This document shows, one piece after another, positions 47,880 through 50,861 of a stretch of 50,861 nt of DNA. Location: the NCBI GenBank assembly GCA_009469675.1, contig SSSZ01000013.1, positions 1 through 50,861 on the forward strand. Direction: 5' to 3'. Both the position numbers and the translations under genes were made by a program. This DNA is from Azonexaceae bacterium. Lineage in GTDB: Bacteria; Pseudomonadota; Gammaproteobacteria; Burkholderiales; Rhodocyclaceae. The notes beneath the pieces were generated by a model that worked only from the letters and a program-made list of their open reading frames with translations, was not told the DNA's origin and did not search any database. Every line of letters begins with the position of its first letter. Within the stretch, counting starts at the first letter, position 1.

Positions 47880-48011
47880 TTTAAACGCAGAGGCGCAGAG
47901 GGCGCGGAGAAAGACATCGGTTTGAAACCGCTTCCTTGGCGAACCGCTCGTGGACTGCGCAAGCCGCCCGGCCTGGCTTTTTCTCTGCGCCTCCGCGCCG
48001 CTGCGTTTAAA
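47880..48011. repeat. Palindromic element, copy E (132 bp)
   Basis: The left arm starts at 47880 (TTTAAACGCAGAGGCGCAGA...) and the right arm (47977-48011) ends CTGCGTTTAAA; they are inverted copies, the outer 11 bp perfect. The 65 bp centre has no ORF. It separates the mntA pseudogene from proB and covers most of the 222 bp gap 47805-48026. Confidence 0.85.
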
Positions 48012-48026
48012 TCTTGCCTCCCGATC

Positions 48027-50257
<2,231 letters not shown>

Positions 50258-50263
50258 CTAGTC

Positions 50264-50367
50264 ATTCCGATGCGCATTCGCTGCGAGACGCGAAGACAAG
50301 CCGAAGACAGTGCTGTTGCACGGCGAGGCGCAGTCGACAAAGTATCGCAGCGAATGCGCATCGGAAT
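50264..50367. repeat. 104 bp element with perfect 23 bp inverted repeats
   Basis: The left arm 50264-50286 (ATTCCGATGCGCATTCGCTG...) and right arm 50345-50367 are perfectly complementary over 23 bp. Inside, GTGC-TGTT-GCAC and flanking GCCG/CGGC form a smaller hairpin. It lies between the rpmA terminator and obgE. The arms are unrelated to the CGCAGAG family. Confidence 0.85.
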
Positions 50368-50371
50368 AAAC

Positions 50372-50398
50372 AAAAAAGCCCTATCCGGCGGATAGGGC
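50372..50398 (-). terminator. Terminator after rpmA
   Basis: On the minus strand the 9 bp stem GCCCTATCC (complement of 50390-50398) / GGATAGGGC with a 3 nt loop is followed by TTTTTT. It lies 21 bp past the rpmA stop and separates rplU-rpmA from obgE. Confidence 0.9.
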
Positions 50399-50419
50399 TT
50401 TCGGGTTCCGCCGATTGCC

Positions 50420-50683
50420 TTATTCGGCAGCCGGGACGATGGTCACGGTGCGGCGGTTCTTGGCGCCCTTGACGCTGAACTGGACGGTGCCGTCCTTCAG
50501 CGCGAAGAGGGTGTGGTCCTTGCCGCAGCCGACGTTTTCGCCGGGGTGGAATTCGGTGCCGCGCTGGCGAACGATGATGTTGCCGGCGAGAACGAACTGA
50601 CCGCCGTAGCGCTTGACGCCCAGGCGTTTGGATTCTGAGTCGCGACCGTTACGGGAACTGCCGCCTGCCTTTTTGTGTGCCAT
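50420..50683 (-). CDS. rpmA: 50S ribosomal protein L27
   Basis: It has 87 residues. The N-terminal [28 protein letters not shown] reaches the peptidyl transferase centre, and [25 protein letters not shown] is conserved. There is no N-terminal extension requiring cleavage. It lies 21 bp after rplU in the usual operon. Confidence 0.99.
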   Translation of the reverse strand: MAHKKAGGSSRNGRDSESKRLGVKRYGGQFVLAGNIIVRQRGTEFHPGENVGCGKDHTLFALKDGTVQFSVKGAKNRRTVTIVPAAE

Positions 50684-50705
50684 GTGTGTGCTCCTTGCTC
50701 TCTAC

Positions 50706-50861
50706 TCAGGCGGCGATCGTTTCGATGCGCAGCTCGGTATAGTTCTGGCGATGCCCCTGGTGCTTCTGGTAGTGCTTGCGACGGCGCATCTTGAAGATCT
50801 TGACCTTGTCGTGGCGGCCGTGGGAAACCACGGTGGCCTTGACGGAAGCCCCAGCGACGAG
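50706..50861 (-). CDS. rplU: 50S ribosomal protein L21 (partial, 5' end outside window)
   Basis: The last 51 residues are visible, including [38 protein letters not shown], the conserved 23S-binding C-terminus. It is the first gene of the rplU-rpmA operon. Confidence 0.98.
   Translation of the reverse strand, partial: LVAGASVKATVVSHGRHDKVKIFKMRRRKHYQKHQGHRQNYTELRIETIAA

Overview
The window is high-GC chromosomal DNA from a betaproteobacterium, most likely a member of the Rhodocyclales. The evidence is the gene order mraZ-rsmH-ftsL-ftsI-murE-murF-mraY-murD-ftsW-murG-murC-ddl-ftsQ-ftsA-ftsZ-lpxC, then dciA, an M23 peptidase, secA and argJ, together with apaG/rpe/gph/trpE linkage, an iorAB pair and a 16-strand-type betaproteobacterial porin. 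No rRNA, tRNA or CRISPR array was seen. The genus assignment is inference.

Layout. 1-3141 (minus): the end of a pyruvate dehydrogenase operon, aceE followed directly by a lipoyl-domain dihydrolipoyl dehydrogenase. 3459-5943 (plus): iorAB. 6112-8334 (minus): a NIT-HAMP-GGDEF diguanylate cyclase and a hot-dog thioesterase. 8597-26969 (plus): a complete dcw (division and cell wall) cluster, from an MraZ-type promoter/operator through peptidoglycan precursor synthesis (MurC-G, MraY, Ddl) and divisome proteins (FtsL, I, W, Q, A, Z) to LpxC. 26956-31131: dciA, M23 peptidase, secA. 31226-35169: argJ, a lipoprotein, a methyltransferase, apaG, rpe, gph.

35185-45404 is a tryptophan biosynthesis region in pieces. 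trpE has an unannotated 18-residue Trp-rich leader peptide. It is separated from trpG-trpD-trpC by aspA and by a minus-strand three-gene cassette for glycolipid modification (GT2, GT83-like transferase, PAP2 phosphatase). trpG has its own 20-residue Trp-containing leader peptide. The trpGDC unit is further interrupted by a VapBC toxin-antitoxin pair (between trpG and trpD) and by a GxxExxY (PDDEXK_3-like) gene (between trpD and trpC). 45586-46665 is a porin with a strong terminator. 46730-48011 is a scrap region: a decayed hepT/mntA remnant, tandem repeats, an intact HEPN (HepT) gene whose MntA partner has an amber stop, and a palindromic element. 48027-50861 (minus): proB, obgE, rpmA and the end of rplU.

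The most interesting signal is a dispersed palindromic repeat family (arms containing CGCAGAGGCGCAGAG-like sequence) found in six places, five of them as paired arms. Four paired copies have little or nothing between the arms; one, in the trp operon, holds the complete GxxExxY gene between arms 24/26 identical, and the left arm even encodes the first codons of that protein. This suggests the short palindromes are non-autonomous derivatives of an element carrying a GxxExxY nuclease-fold gene. The second strong signal is the pair of trp leader peptides on a split trp operon.
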